From Calothrix brevissima NIES-22 (GTDB lineage Bacteria; Cyanobacteriota; Cyanobacteriia; Cyanobacteriales; Nostocaceae), in assembly GCF_002367995.1 (NCBI RefSeq), contig NZ_AP018207.1, positions 4,773,083-4,837,082 on the forward strand: a DNA stretch of 64,000 nt, given 5' to 3'. A program made the position numbers and the translations under genes. This document shows positions 1-9,600 of this stretch, piece by piece; the first letter of the stretch is position 1, and every line of letters begins with the position of its first letter. The notes below the pieces were generated by a model, which was not told the DNA's origin, searched no databases, and was given only the letters and a program-made list of their open reading frames with translations.

Positions 1-1
1 G

Positions 2-424
2 TTAGCACCGCTAGCGCAAGAAAAAAACTTAGCGCTGGTGCAAAACTGCGATATCAATCCTCGGCAAATACTCACAGATCCATTTAGATTACAACAAATT
101 GTTACAAATCTTATTAGTAATGCCATTCGTTACACCAATTCGGGCAGCATTGAGATTAGCTCTCAGGTAGTGGATAATCAAAAATGGGCGATCGCAGTTA
201 AGGATACAGGAATTGGCATTGCCCCAGAAAATCAAACTCAGATATTTGAGCCTTACTTTCGCTTAGGTTCTACTCATAAATCCTACGTTGCTGGAAGTAC
301 TGGCTTAGGTTTAGCAATAGTGGCGCGACTAGTAAAACTATTGCAAGGGGAAATAAATTTAGTTTCAAATCTGGGTGTAGGTTCTACTTTTACCGTAACT
401 TTCCCCTTAGAATTAAAAATATAA
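2..424 (+). CDS. Sensor histidine kinase, C-terminal part (5' end outside window)
   Basis: The reading frame is open from base 2, so this is the 3' end of a longer gene; the GTG at 38 lies inside the domain and is not a real start. What remains is the HATPase_c domain of a two-component sensor kinase: N box with NLISNAIRYT, G1 box DTGIGIA, F box around YFRLG and G2 box STGLGLAI, then a typical final beta strand (GSTFTVTFPL). These bind ATP-Mg and pass phosphate to a His residue in the missing upstream part. All the nucleotide-binding boxes look intact. The sensor input and partner regulator cannot be judged from this window. Confidence 0.88.
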   Translation, partial: LAPLAQEKNLALVQNCDINPRQILTDPFRLQQIVTNLISNAIRYTNSGSIEISSQVVDNQKWAIAVKDTGIGIAPENQTQIFEPYFRLGSTHKSYVAGSTGLGLAIVARLVKLLQGEINLVSNLGVGSTFTVTFPLELKI

Positions 425-510
425 AATCAGCAATTATATCGGAGTTAGAGTTTTTTTGTAAAAAATATTCTCAACTTTTCCTAGTCAGATATATATGGAA
501 GTTGTACCTT

Positions 511-1173
511 ATGAATCAAACCCAAACACAATCACAAACAGCATCAAAATTATATACTTTTGATGAATTTATTGCCTGGTATCCAGAAAATTCGCCAGTC
601 CGTTATGAATTATATGATGGAGTAATTGTCGAGATGCCTAAACCCAGAGGAAAACATTCAAAGTTAACAGGTTCTCTGATAGAAAGATTATTGATAACTA
701 TTAGAGAAATGGGTAAAGGCGACATTTGGACAATACCCAGAGAATCGATTGTCAAACCGTACCGCGATAAATCTGGATACGAACCTGACATAATTATTTT
801 GAATGAAGAAACTATCGGTAGTGAGACAAGATGGGAAGCTGAATCAGTAATTCAAAATGCCAGTTCAGTTAAATTAATAGTAGAAGTTGTGAGTAATAAT
901 TGGCAAGACGACTATTACGATAAACGTCGTGACTACGAAGGTATGGGTATTCCAGAATATTGGATAGTCGATTATGCGGCTTTAGGTGGACGCGAATATC
1001 TCGGTTATCCCAAACAACCGACTATTTTCGTATACGAGTTAGTTGATGGGGAATATGTAAAAACAACCTTTAGAGAAAATGACTTGATTAAATCCCCAAC
1101 CTTCCCACAATTTAACCTCACTGCACAACAAATTTTTGATTTGGCGTTGAAAATAGGAAACGCCGAAGCGTAA
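511..1173 (+). CDS. Uma2 family (DUF820) putative endonuclease
   Basis: About 220 residues, the usual size for the Uma2 family, which is greatly expanded in cyanobacteria. It has a PD-(D/E)XK nuclease-like fold: EPDIIIL near residue 90, LIVEVVS near 120 and KRRDYEGMGIPEYWIVD near 140, the family's hallmark strands and helix. The start is ATG 511 because GGAAG at 497-501 sits 9 bases upstream; the frame extends to a TTG at 502 without a better ribosome site. The biological role of Uma2 proteins is poorly known; nuclease activity is inferred from fold. It stands alone between a kinase and a repeat-rich gap. Confidence 0.85.
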   Translation: MNQTQTQSQTASKLYTFDEFIAWYPENSPVRYELYDGVIVEMPKPRGKHSKLTGSLIERLLITIREMGKGDIWTIPRESIVKPYRDKSGYEPDIIILNEETIGSETRWEAESVIQNASSVKLIVEVVSNNWQDDYYDKRRDYEGMGIPEYWIVDYAALGGREYLGYPKQPTIFVYELVDGEYVKTTFRENDLIKSPTFPQFNLTAQQIFDLALKIGNAEA

Positions 1174-1263
1174 AGGATGAAATCGTAAAACAAAGAAGCT
1201 GAATATTTTCAATTTTGGGTTAATTTTATAACTCAATACCGTTCAGTTAGCGTCAAAAACCTT

Positions 1264-1310
1264 AAACCGCGTAGGTTGGGTTGAGGAACGAAACCCAACC
1301 TACGCGGTTT
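1264..1310. repeat. Perfect 19-bp inverted repeat (dispersed Nostoc-type palindrome)
   Basis: The left arm 1264-1282 and right arm 1292-1310 are exact reverse complements around a 9-base loop. Both arms contain the TAGGTTGGGTT core, which returns once more at about 1312-1342 (GTTGGGTTTC...CAACCCAACCTAC). This core is a common dispersed palindrome of Nostocales. It lies between two convergent genes and could fold as a hairpin in either transcript. Confidence 0.8.
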
Positions 1311-1376
1311 GTTGGGTTTCACTTTGTTCAACCCAACCTACATTGATCCATTGATCCTTAACTGAAGCGTATTGTT

Positions 1377-2561
1377 TTATAACTTACCTTGTTGTTTTAA
1401 TTTAGCTAATGCATCTTCAGCCGCAGCTTTTTCGGCTTCTTTCTTATTACGTCCTTTACCTTCTCCATACTCTTCTTTATCCACAAAAACTTTAGCTAAA
1501 AACTCCGGCGCATGAGATAAACCCCCTATTTGCACCGTTTCATATACAGGAGGATTTTGGGTAACGTTGCGTTGTACCCATTCTTGAAAGCGATTTTTTG
1601 AATCTACGAGATTGTTAGATTCATCACCAGATTTATAAAGAACAAGAGATGTTTCAGCTATTGCTGAATCAAACAAAGGTTCCACAAAATCACGGACTGA
1701 CTCAACTCCAGAATCGAGAAAATATGCACCGATAATGGCTTCAAAAGTGTTACTCAATAACCTAGACTTTGTTCGTCCTCCATCTTTTTCCGCACCCTTA
1801 CCTAGCCGCATCCACTTACTTAAATCCAAGCGGACTGCAAATTTTGCTAACTGTGATTGATCTACTAATCGGGAACGTAAAGGTGTTAATTCACCCTCCC
1901 TTTTTTCTGGATAGCGACGATAAAGATATTCACCACTCAAAAAAGTAAGTAATGCATCACCTAGAAACTCTAATCGCTCATTATCTTCACCAGAGTTAGG
2001 GTTTTCATGCATATAAGATGTGTGAGTTAGTGCGCGCAGCAACAGAGAAGTATCTTGAAAAGGTACTTGTTTTAATATTTCATCCAAATTTCCTCTTATA
2101 CGGACTTCTTCAGCCTGTTTTGGAGAAATCAGTCTCAGAACTTCTTGCTTATGCTTTTCTATAATATCTGCCTCGGATGCCGAAATAGCTTTGAGGAGTC
2201 GAACAATACTATCAAGTGCCCGGTAGGTATCATCATAAGAAAAACGCTTTACATTTTGATGTGCCTGTTTGTTCCGGATATCTATAATTTCACTCACTAA
2301 AGCACGCTCGGCATAACCCAGTTTTTTTTTGAAGACTTTATCCCATTGTTTACTAATTACTTTTAGCAATACAGAAGTATCATCAGGCAAAATATCTTCG
2401 ATGTTACGCTTGAAGGTTTGCTCATCGGATATAGAGGATGTGGCTACGGAGAGCCAGCGATCACCGTAGACTTTCTGCATTTCCTTCTCAAAATAAGGGT
2501 ATAAACCTTGGTGTAAAACTGTTAAAGCTCTGCTGATTCTATCGTTATTACTAATAGCCAT
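1377..2561 (-). CDS. rnc: Ribonuclease III with N-terminal HEPN (Swt1-like) domain
   Basis: This 394-residue protein is much longer than ordinary RNase III (about 225-250). Residues about 1-145 match the HEPN_Swt1 type: an opening like NDRISRALTVLHQGLYPY, then YGDRW, and the HEPN ribonuclease motif RNKQAH (R96-X4-H101) followed by YDDTYRALDSIVRLL. Residues about 155-300 are an RNase III catalytic domain with NERLEFLGDALL (E195, E198, D202) and SNTFEAIIGA (E274). Residues about 320-392 are a double-stranded-RNA-binding domain ending in KKEAEKAAAEDAL. The family cuts double-stranded RNA; the HEPN part could add a single-strand RNase or be regulatory (inference). One metal-binding Asp of the usual ADTFEA motif is Asn271. 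No clear ribosome site precedes the ATG. Confidence 0.9.
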   Translation of the reverse strand: MAISNNDRISRALTVLHQGLYPYFEKEMQKVYGDRWLSVATSSISDEQTFKRNIEDILPDDTSVLLKVISKQWDKVFKKKLGYAERALVSEIIDIRNKQAHQNVKRFSYDDTYRALDSIVRLLKAISASEADIIEKHKQEVLRLISPKQAEEVRIRGNLDEILKQVPFQDTSLLLRALTHTSYMHENPNSGEDNERLEFLGDALLTFLSGEYLYRRYPEKREGELTPLRSRLVDQSQLAKFAVRLDLSKWMRLGKGAEKDGGRTKSRLLSNTFEAIIGAYFLDSGVESVRDFVEPLFDSAIAETSLVLYKSGDESNNLVDSKNRFQEWVQRNVTQNPPVYETVQIGGLSHAPEFLAKVFVDKEEYGEGKGRNKKEAEKAAAEDALAKLKQQGKL

Positions 2562-3023
2562 TTAGATATTTGAAAGCAAAGATTTTTTAATAGTGATTTT
2601 AGTTACTTACTTTAAATATACCATGATTTGTGAAAAATCATCCTTAATTCTCTAACATCGCATCATACAAAATACCTAATATCTTCTTAACATCCTTAAT
2701 CTCATAATCCCTCAAATCAATTGCAAGGCAAAAATTGATTACTAAGAAATTATGCAGTTGTAATTAAATTGAAACAACAAATTAATCTGCTATATCTGCT
2801 CCATATTTCTTCTACTCTAAAAGTTATATTGCATTCAACTGCTCAGTTTCATAACTGATTTAATTGAGGTATAGCAATTCTAAATGATTTGTGAAAGATT
2901 ACATAAATGATTGTTGACTGTTAACCGTTGACAGTCAACAGTCACCAGTCAACAGCCAAAACCGATATTTTTCACAACTGAAATAGGATTGCTATATATA
3001 TTTATTTTCACCTGTGTAAGCAA
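2562..3023. other. Non-coding gap with GTTGACT-type repeats
   Basis: This is an AT-rich stretch with no plausible gene. At about 2910-2960 it holds an imperfect palindromic cluster of GTTGACTGTT / AACAGTCAAC heptamer repeats. A promoter for the downstream nagB is expected near 2970-3010, but no clear -35/-10 pair was recognised. Confidence 0.55.
2910..2960. repeat. Short tandem repeat cluster (GTTGACT family), palindromic
   Basis: TTGTTGACTGTTAACCGTTG is followed by ACAGTCAACAGTCACCAGTC, so heptamers run in both orientations and form a possible stem. The same heptamer family recurs at about 11434, 30487, 31721, 32695 and 54069. Confidence 0.75.
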
Positions 3024-3803
3024 ATGTTAGCCGATACCCAATGTTTTCGCGTTGATGAGTTGACGGTGCAAATTTACAACCATGAAGCCGAAATGGCGCA
3101 AGAGGTTGCAAAAATTGTCAGTCAATATTTACAGAACTTGCTTCAGCAACAGGATACAGTCGCAGTCTTGCTAGCTACAGGAAACTCGCAACTAAAGTTC
3201 CTCGATGCTTTAATTGCTTTAGGTGGTGTAGATTGGTCACGAATTATATTATTTCATTTAGATGAATATTTAGGTATTTCTGGCGATCATCCTGCTAGTT
3301 TCCGGCGCTATCTGCGGGAGCGTGTAGAGCAGCGCGTGAAACCTCGGCAATTCTATTATATAGAAGGGGATACTTTGCAACCTTTAGCAGAATGCGATCG
3401 CTATAGCAAACTGCTGCAAACACAAGCAATTGATTTATGCTGTCTAGGTGTCGGCGAAAATGGACACTTAGCTTTTAACGATCCATCTGTGGCTGATTTT
3501 CAAGACCCTTACACAGTAAAATTAGTCAAGCTCGATGCCATCAACCGACAACAACAAGTAAATACAGGTCAATTTCCTAATTTAGAAACTGTACCCCAAT
3601 ACGCATTTACTGTCACTTTACCTTTAATTTGTGCAGCTAAAAAAATTATTTGCCTTGCGCCAGAAAAACGTAAAGCACATATCGTTAAGGATATATTGCA
3701 GGGAGAGATAGATCCAAAATGTCCAGCTTCAATTCTCCGCCAGCAAGCTCAAGCCACATTATTTCTTGATAGTGATTCTGCTAGTTTATACCAATTCTCA
3801 TAA
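3024..3803 (+). CDS. nagB: Glucosamine-6-phosphate deaminase (NagB/6-phosphogluconolactonase family)
   Basis: It converts glucosamine-6-phosphate to fructose-6-phosphate and ammonia in the cytoplasm. The 259 residues match NagB length. The phosphate-binding loop reads LATGNSQ, the FHLDEYLG segment carries the proton-abstracting Asp, and GVGENGHLAFNDP is the active-site loop. Asn replaces one catalytic Asp, as in several Gram-positive NagB proteins, and Asp replaces the usual Glu of FNEP. These changes leave open a related sugar-phosphate isomerase or lactonase activity. The ATG at 3024 begins a protein that aligns from its first strands. A stem-loop follows at 3818-3843. A NanE homolog about 40 kb downstream would feed the same amino-sugar pathway. 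Confidence 0.85.
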   Translation: MLADTQCFRVDELTVQIYNHEAEMAQEVAKIVSQYLQNLLQQQDTVAVLLATGNSQLKFLDALIALGGVDWSRIILFHLDEYLGISGDHPASFRRYLRERVEQRVKPRQFYYIEGDTLQPLAECDRYSKLLQTQAIDLCCLGVGENGHLAFNDPSVADFQDPYTVKLVKLDAINRQQQVNTGQFPNLETVPQYAFTVTLPLICAAKKIICLAPEKRKAHIVKDILQGEIDPKCPASILRQQAQATLFLDSDSASLYQFS

Positions 3804-3817
3804 TTTTATTTATTCAT

Positions 3818-3843
3818 TAGGGTACAACTATTGTTGTACCCTA
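3818..3843 (+). terminator. Hairpin after nagB, possible terminator
   Basis: An 11-bp perfect stem (TAGGGTACAAC / GTTGTACCCTA) has a 4-base loop, starting 14 bases after the nagB stop. No U-run follows, so it may be a weak or RNA-stabilising terminator. Confidence 0.5.
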
Positions 3844-3921
3844 AGCTCTCTATCCGATTTAAAGCTCTATTCTCACATTCATAACTAAACTAATCCGCTA
3901 GCTGTTTTCATACTATGGCTA

Positions 3922-4140
3922 TTAGTCAATGGTAATTTGTTGGGGGACAGAAGCTTTACCATTATTAGCTTCAGTTGTCGCTGAGTTAAAGCTAGTTGAG
4001 CCTGTTTGTTTATCCAGCCAGCTTTTAACAGGATCGTCTGCAAGGTTCAGCCGAAATACACCCGAAAAGAAACCACCCAAAAATGAGACTGGATGTTGGG
4101 CGAGTTCTTTAAAGATTGGTGACAATTCATCAATGAACAT
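3922..4140 (-). CDS. Small conserved cyanobacterial protein, unknown function
   Basis: A 72-residue protein. The N-terminal half has a hydrophobic/amphipathic segment (PVSFLGGFFSGVFRLNL), then a charged stretch (DDPVKSWLDKQ) and a polar Thr/Asn/Ser-rich tail. I recognise the FFSGVFRLNL...DPVKSWL pattern as a family widespread in cyanobacteria, but no function is known to me. The gene is supported by a good ribosome site, AGGAG, 7 bases before the ATG on the minus strand. It stands alone, convergent with nagB. An opposite-strand frame over the same bases (3929-4222) is less protein-like and has no comparable start. Confidence 0.72.
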   Translation of the reverse strand: MFIDELSPIFKELAQHPVSFLGGFFSGVFRLNLADDPVKSWLDKQTGSTSFNSATTEANNGKASVPQQITID

Positions 4141-4481
4141 TAAAAGTCTCCTAGCTATGCCTTTGAAAATTATTACTTCTTTACTAATCGTAACGCGGAA
4201 ACCAATCTCAAGTTACTGGTAAATAAATATACACAATATTGTTGATATTTACCGCAGTAGAAATTTTTCAGCTAGACATAATCAAGAAAAGGCGATCGCA
4301 CTTATTATCTGAATCTGTTAAGTTATAATGGCTTGATTTATGTAGCAGTTAAAATTACCCCTTATGGCTGTTTGCGTTATAGGCAACTGTGGATAAAAGT
4401 TCATAAGCGAGCAATTTTCGCAATTATATATTAAAAGTTTAAATTTCGCAAGCAGTTAAGATTATAAATTTGTTCACAAGG
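4141..4481. other. Non-coding gap between divergent genes
   Basis: Promoter-bearing region between the small minus-strand gene and the plus-strand kinase. It has one HIP1 octamer near 4293 and otherwise AT-rich DNA. No RNA gene or repeat was recognised. Confidence 0.5.
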
Positions 4482-6569
4482 ATGATAAACCTTCAAAGGC
4501 TAAAATTTTTGCAAAGCCTTCAACTAAAAATTTTAGTTTTTACATTTGGCGCATCTTTATTACCAGTTTTAGTTTTGATTAGTGTAGTATGGAAAATACT
4601 CGAAAAACCACTCATTGAACTCGAAAAAACTCGACTAGACGACCAAGTTTTAGCTTTTCGTGGTTACGAATCAGCAACAGAAAAGGGACTAAAAAATTTA
4701 ATTTCTAGCTACGCTAATTGGACTGATTTATACAATGCAGTGCAAACTCCTAATCCTGCATGGGTAAAAAAAGAAGTATCCGATCAACTATTATTTACTA
4801 CTGACATTGATTTAGTTAGAGTAATTCAGTCAGCAAATGAAAAAATTATTGGTGAAGCAGGCGCTAAGATATTAACTCTACCTTTAATAGAAAAAAAGAT
4901 CCAAGCTTTAAGCAAGAAAGATAAATTATCTCAAGATTTAATAGATACAGGAACACAAGAGTTAGTATTATTAGCAAGTTCGCCAATTTATCGCAGTGAT
5001 GGTACAGGAAAATCTGCTGGAACTTTAATTGCAGGACAGTTACTAGATAAAGTATGGCTAAGACAATTTTTAAATTATTCGCAGCCGACAACTAGAGTAG
5101 AAATAATTTCTTTAAAAGGTAAGGTTTTTGTTTCTAGTAATTCTGATGGGAAACTAGAGGTTTGGGAAAAAGATTATTTCACTTCCGAAATTTTAACAAA
5201 AATCTTACAAAAGCGTTCAGTCTATCATATTCAACCAGAGCGAGGATTAAATACCATTTATGCTCCTCTCTATTCTGGGAATCAGCCGATTGCAATTCTT
5301 AAGCTGCAAATTGTCGCTACATACTTTCAGCAGGCTAGGTTAACTCTTACCAGATTAATTGTACTTGTCTTAACTTTAGTATTGCTACTGTCTGTATTAA
5401 TTGCTCATTTTCTAGCTAAACAAATTAGTCACCCAATTATTCAACTTGCAAAGCGGAGTAAAACTTTAGCCGATGGAGATTTGACTAGTCCTATTCCTAG
5501 TATTCAAAATGGTGGGGAAATTGGACAGTTAGCCAATGCATATCAAGAAATGGCTAATTCCCTCTCTACTTTAATCAACAATTTAGAACAACTAGTAGTA
5601 CAACGCACGCAAGAATTAGAACTAGCCCGTCAAACATTAGAAGAACGAGTAGAAGAGCGGACATTAGAGCTTGTGCAAAAAAATCAAGAATTAGAAATTA
5701 AAACTGAACAATTACACGCAGCATTACAGAATTTAAAAATGGCTGAATCTCAGTTAATTCAAACAGAAAAAATGTCTTCTTTAGGTAATCTTGTAGCTGG
5801 TATCGCCCATGAAATTAACAATCCTATTAATTTTATCTACGCTAATATTAGTTATATAGAAAACTATACTCAAGATTTATTTAATCTCATAAAACAATAT
5901 CAGCAACGCTATTCCGATGCAGAAATTCAACGCTATGCAGACAGAATAGAACTTGATTACTTAATTCAAGATTTACCAAAACTCATAGCTTCGATGGATA
6001 CAGGTGCTACTCGTATTAAGGATATTATTTCTTCTCTCAGAAATTTCTCTCGTCATGATGAAGCTGAGATTAAAAAAGTCAATCTTCATGAAGGAATTGA
6101 TAGCACTTTAGTATTGCTGCAACATCGTCTCAATCCGCATCATAATTTTCCAGTCATTCAGGTAATTAAAGAATACGATAATTTACCCTTAGTTGAATGT
6201 TATTCTCGCCAAATAAACCAAGTATTCATGCATGTTTTAGTCAACGCTATAGATGCTCTTGAATTACATCAAGAACGGGTTGATAAAAAAATTATCATTC
6301 AAACTAAAAATAATCAAGATAAAACTGTAACTATTAAAATTATTGATAATGGCATCGGGATAGATAATAAAAATATTTCCCAAATATTTGACCCATTTTT
6401 TACAACTAAATCTGTGGGTAAAGGTACAGGTTTAGGGTTAAGTGTATGCTATCAAATTATCCAAAATCATCAAGGTAGTATTCAAGTTATTTCTCAATTC
6501 AAGAAAGAAACACAAGTTATTATAAAAATACCATATTTATTAAAAAATCATATTTCTCATATCAGTTAA
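4482..6569 (+). CDS. CHASE4-type membrane sensor histidine kinase
   Basis: About 695 residues. A transmembrane segment lies at about 15-38, then an extracytoplasmic CHASE4-like sensor domain to about 280, a second transmembrane segment at about 288-312 and a HAMP linker. A long coiled coil (LVVQRTQELELARQ, repeated as ERVEERTLELV) follows, then HisKA with phosphoacceptor His in AGIAHEINNP (near residue 443). The HATPase domain has N box VNAIDAL, G1 DNGIGI, FDPFFTTK and G2 GTGLGLSV. It is a complete, apparently active kinase that autophosphorylates and passes phosphate to an unlinked response regulator. The start is taken as ATG 4482; a TTG at 4470 is possible and neither has a convincing ribosome site. 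No regulator gene is adjacent, so its pathway is unknown. Confidence 0.88.
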   Translation: MINLQRLKFLQSLQLKILVFTFGASLLPVLVLISVVWKILEKPLIELEKTRLDDQVLAFRGYESATEKGLKNLISSYANWTDLYNAVQTPNPAWVKKEVSDQLLFTTDIDLVRVIQSANEKIIGEAGAKILTLPLIEKKIQALSKKDKLSQDLIDTGTQELVLLASSPIYRSDGTGKSAGTLIAGQLLDKVWLRQFLNYSQPTTRVEIISLKGKVFVSSNSDGKLEVWEKDYFTSEILTKILQKRSVYHIQPERGLNTIYAPLYSGNQPIAILKLQIVATYFQQARLTLTRLIVLVLTLVLLLSVLIAHFLAKQISHPIIQLAKRSKTLADGDLTSPIPSIQNGGEIGQLANAYQEMANSLSTLINNLEQLVVQRTQELELARQTLEERVEERTLELVQKNQELEIKTEQLHAALQNLKMAESQLIQTEKMSSLGNLVAGIAHEINNPINFIYANISYIENYTQDLFNLIKQYQQRYSDAEIQRYADRIELDYLIQDLPKLIASMDTGATRIKDIISSLRNFSRHDEAEIKKVNLHEGIDSTLVLLQHRLNPHHNFPVIQVIKEYDNLPLVECYSRQINQVFMHVLVNAIDALELHQERVDKKIIIQTKNNQDKTVTIKIIDNGIGIDNKNISQIFDPFFTTKSVGKGTGLGLSVCYQIIQNHQGSIQVISQFKKETQVIIKIPYLLKNHISHIS

Positions 6570-6570
6570 T

Positions 6571-6604
6571 AAAAAAGCAGTGGTATTTAATTTTAACCAC
6601 TGCT
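6571..6604 (-). terminator. Rho-independent terminator of nrdJ
   Basis: On the minus strand a 9-bp stem (AGCAGTGGT / ACCACTGCT) with an 11-base loop is followed directly by a run of T's (AAAAAA at 6571-6576 on the plus strand). It lies 30 bases after the nrdJ stop. Confidence 0.75.
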
Positions 6605-6633
6605 GTTAATCGTACAAAAAATTTCCGATAAGC

Positions 6634-9600
6634 CTAGTTGCTAGTTATGTCACTTGATGGCTGCTGTTCGGGGAACATACATTTATCAGAGTCACAACCA
6701 GAAGGGCCAGCTTCGGCTAATTCACCTAAATCATAGCGACTGAGAACTGCACAGAAATCATCTGTAATTCTTCGTGCTTTGACTTCTTGAGTTAATCGCT
6801 CGTAGGTGACTTTATCTATTGGTTCAAAGGGTAAACGTGGGAATGATTGCAAATCATCAAACCGAGCGAGAAGCGCTGCGGAAATGTATCCTTCATCATT
6901 CTGAATTGCTTCGTAAATACGCTGTCCGAGAATCTCAACTTCCTCAGAACGTAGTTCTAAAGTTGCAGAGGTATTATGAGTGACATAATGCTTCTGAACT
7001 TGCATTACAAAATCTAATTGAGCTAAGACAGAGAACTTAGAAACATCAATTTGATCTGCTCCTGGTAAATCAGCCCAAGGTACAGCTACAGGGATTTCTA
7101 CTAACCATTCGCTCACACGAGGATCAAAGGGATCGTTGAGTAAATGACCATTTTCATCTTTGTCAGATTGAGAAGGAATGACGTTATAGCCATAGTCAAT
7201 ACAAGCTAAGGCTACGGGGTCATTTTTGCGGAAAGTAATCCGGCGAATAAATCTTTGCGCTTTGGGTGGATGCCAACCGGAGCTAGCACCAGTTAATAGT
7301 GCTTTAGTACCGCTAGGCTGGACAGTTGTACAGCGATTGGGACGTTTAAGATGATGGCGATCGCAATAATTCCAAACTACCCGATGTACAATATCTCTCC
7401 AGTAACTCAAATATTTCTCTTCTTGGCGCTTAAATGCTAATCCTGGTTCCGTAGCAGGTCTTCCCGCTTCCCACCACCGCAACCAATCAACACCAAAAGC
7501 ATGAACAAAGAAATCAAATAAACCAGTGAAAGAAACCCCAACAATTGGGTCTAATTCCCGGCTTTTTTGATACCGAGGTTCGAGAAATTTATGATTTAAC
7601 AGTGAGGCTACAGAAAGCGCCCCAGCAGTGAAAGCTTCCTCTTGTTCTTTGTAATTATTTGGGTCAAGTTGATTCAGGTGAATTTCTGACAAATTGCAGT
7701 GAAAGTTACTACCCAAAATTTCCCCACAGTTGTGAGTGATACAACCGTTAGCAATGAAGGAATGCGTTAGAGGTACATGGAGATCGTAAACTGGTTCTTC
7801 TCCAAATTCCTCAACATTGTTAACCTGAACAGTAAAGCAAGAATTAATAGTAGCAACTGTGTAGTTTGGTAGAGGTTTAGCATTCCATTCTTCTAATCGT
7901 TCTTCTTTTGCTGGTGAAAGTGGAAAACCTATTAGCTGATGAAATAGCTTGTAGCTGAAAGAATAAATACTCAGGGCATAAGAGCCATTATCGGCACTGA
8001 TTTTTTGAGTACCATCAGCAGTTGTGTAAACGACTCCTCTGTAATCTTTCTTCCTGACACAGCGCACTGTACTAAGAATTCCCAACTCTAGCAGAATCAG
8101 TTGGATTTGTTGCAACAAGGATTTTGATTTATTAACCAGCTTAATTCGGCGACAGCTTTTTTCTACAGTACCATCTGCACTAAAAATTCCTTGTAGGAAT
8201 CCAATCAGTACTTCCTGCGATTGGCTCAAAAACTTAACTGGTAGTATGTCTTTGCTAACAATTTCTAGTTTCCTGAAAAATTCCTCTAACAAAGGAGATT
8301 GAGTTCTAAATTCATATACGCCTTTGTGCAAATTTCTGACATATTCAACACCAGTAATCGATTTGATTGCTTTGCCAACTACAGGGTAAGCATAATCATA
8401 TTCTTCTGGATTGAAAACAAAACCTTTAGCGAAGTGTGATTGTTTTCTGCCATGTTTGTGTGGTTTTATCGCGACATTATAGCCATCGCCATACCACCAA
8501 CCAAGCATTTGAGCTTGTTCAACGGTAATAGTACCTTCACCAAAATATCCTGCTCCTTTCTGAATATAAATATTATGCTCAGAAGTTAAGTCTTTGGTTG
8601 CCACCCATCCTTTATTAGTAAAGTGTTGATGGTCAGCAGTAGCTCTCATCTGCTGTCCATTTTTTAGGGTGATAAAATATGTTGTTTGTACTCCAGTGCG
8701 AAATGCGATCGCATCAGTTAATCTCACTCCATCTAATCCTACGGAACGCAAATCAACTAATGCTTGAAATGGTTTACCGACTAAATCTTTAATTGGTACT
8801 AATCCTTGATTAGTAGAGACTAACGTGTCACCTGAATGACAAGGGTTTAAGCCATATCTACCTAAACGATGTTCTAATTCCTCAGCATCCATTTCTGGAT
8901 AGTGTTTTTGCAGCCAATCTTTTGCTGTTCCTTGTTCGTAAGCCTTCAAGAAATCAACTTTTAATGCCGATGTTGTTAGCAAATCAATGTTAGATCTAGC
9001 TACTGCTTCACCAGCCCATTGAATTGCGCCTTCACCGCTGTAATATTGTTTACGAACAGCTTCGATTGATTCTTCTAATGTCGGCTTGCGATGGAACACT
9101 CTGGTATGGTTCGCCATCCGGAGAGCATCACGCTCTGGATCTATTCGCCAGTTACCTTCTGCATCTTGCTGCCATAAGTTATCTTTGGCTGTAGCGCCTA
9201 ATTGATCGTCAGATATAAACTGACGCATACCCGCACTTCTTCGTATATTACCTGCAACAATTGTTACAGCAGCTTGGTCAATTAATAGACAGCACTCAAC
9301 AGAATTTAATTGCCTGCCTAAAGCTTTATTCAGGATCGATGCACAATTTTGGTAAAGTATGGGCAATTTTACCGGATTAGCTACACCACCAAAGCCATTT
9401 AAGGTTTCTCCGGCTTGACGCACATCACTAATATCAACAAATACTTGAACTTCTCCGTTAAATCTTTCATCTGTAGAAAGTTCTAATAAGGTTTGATAAG
9501 ATTTAACCCAACCTTCACGGCTATCGCCAACCTGGATAGTAACTCGATCGCCCTCTATAGAAATTTCCGTATACTCGCGACGTTGTTCTTTGGGGGTAGC

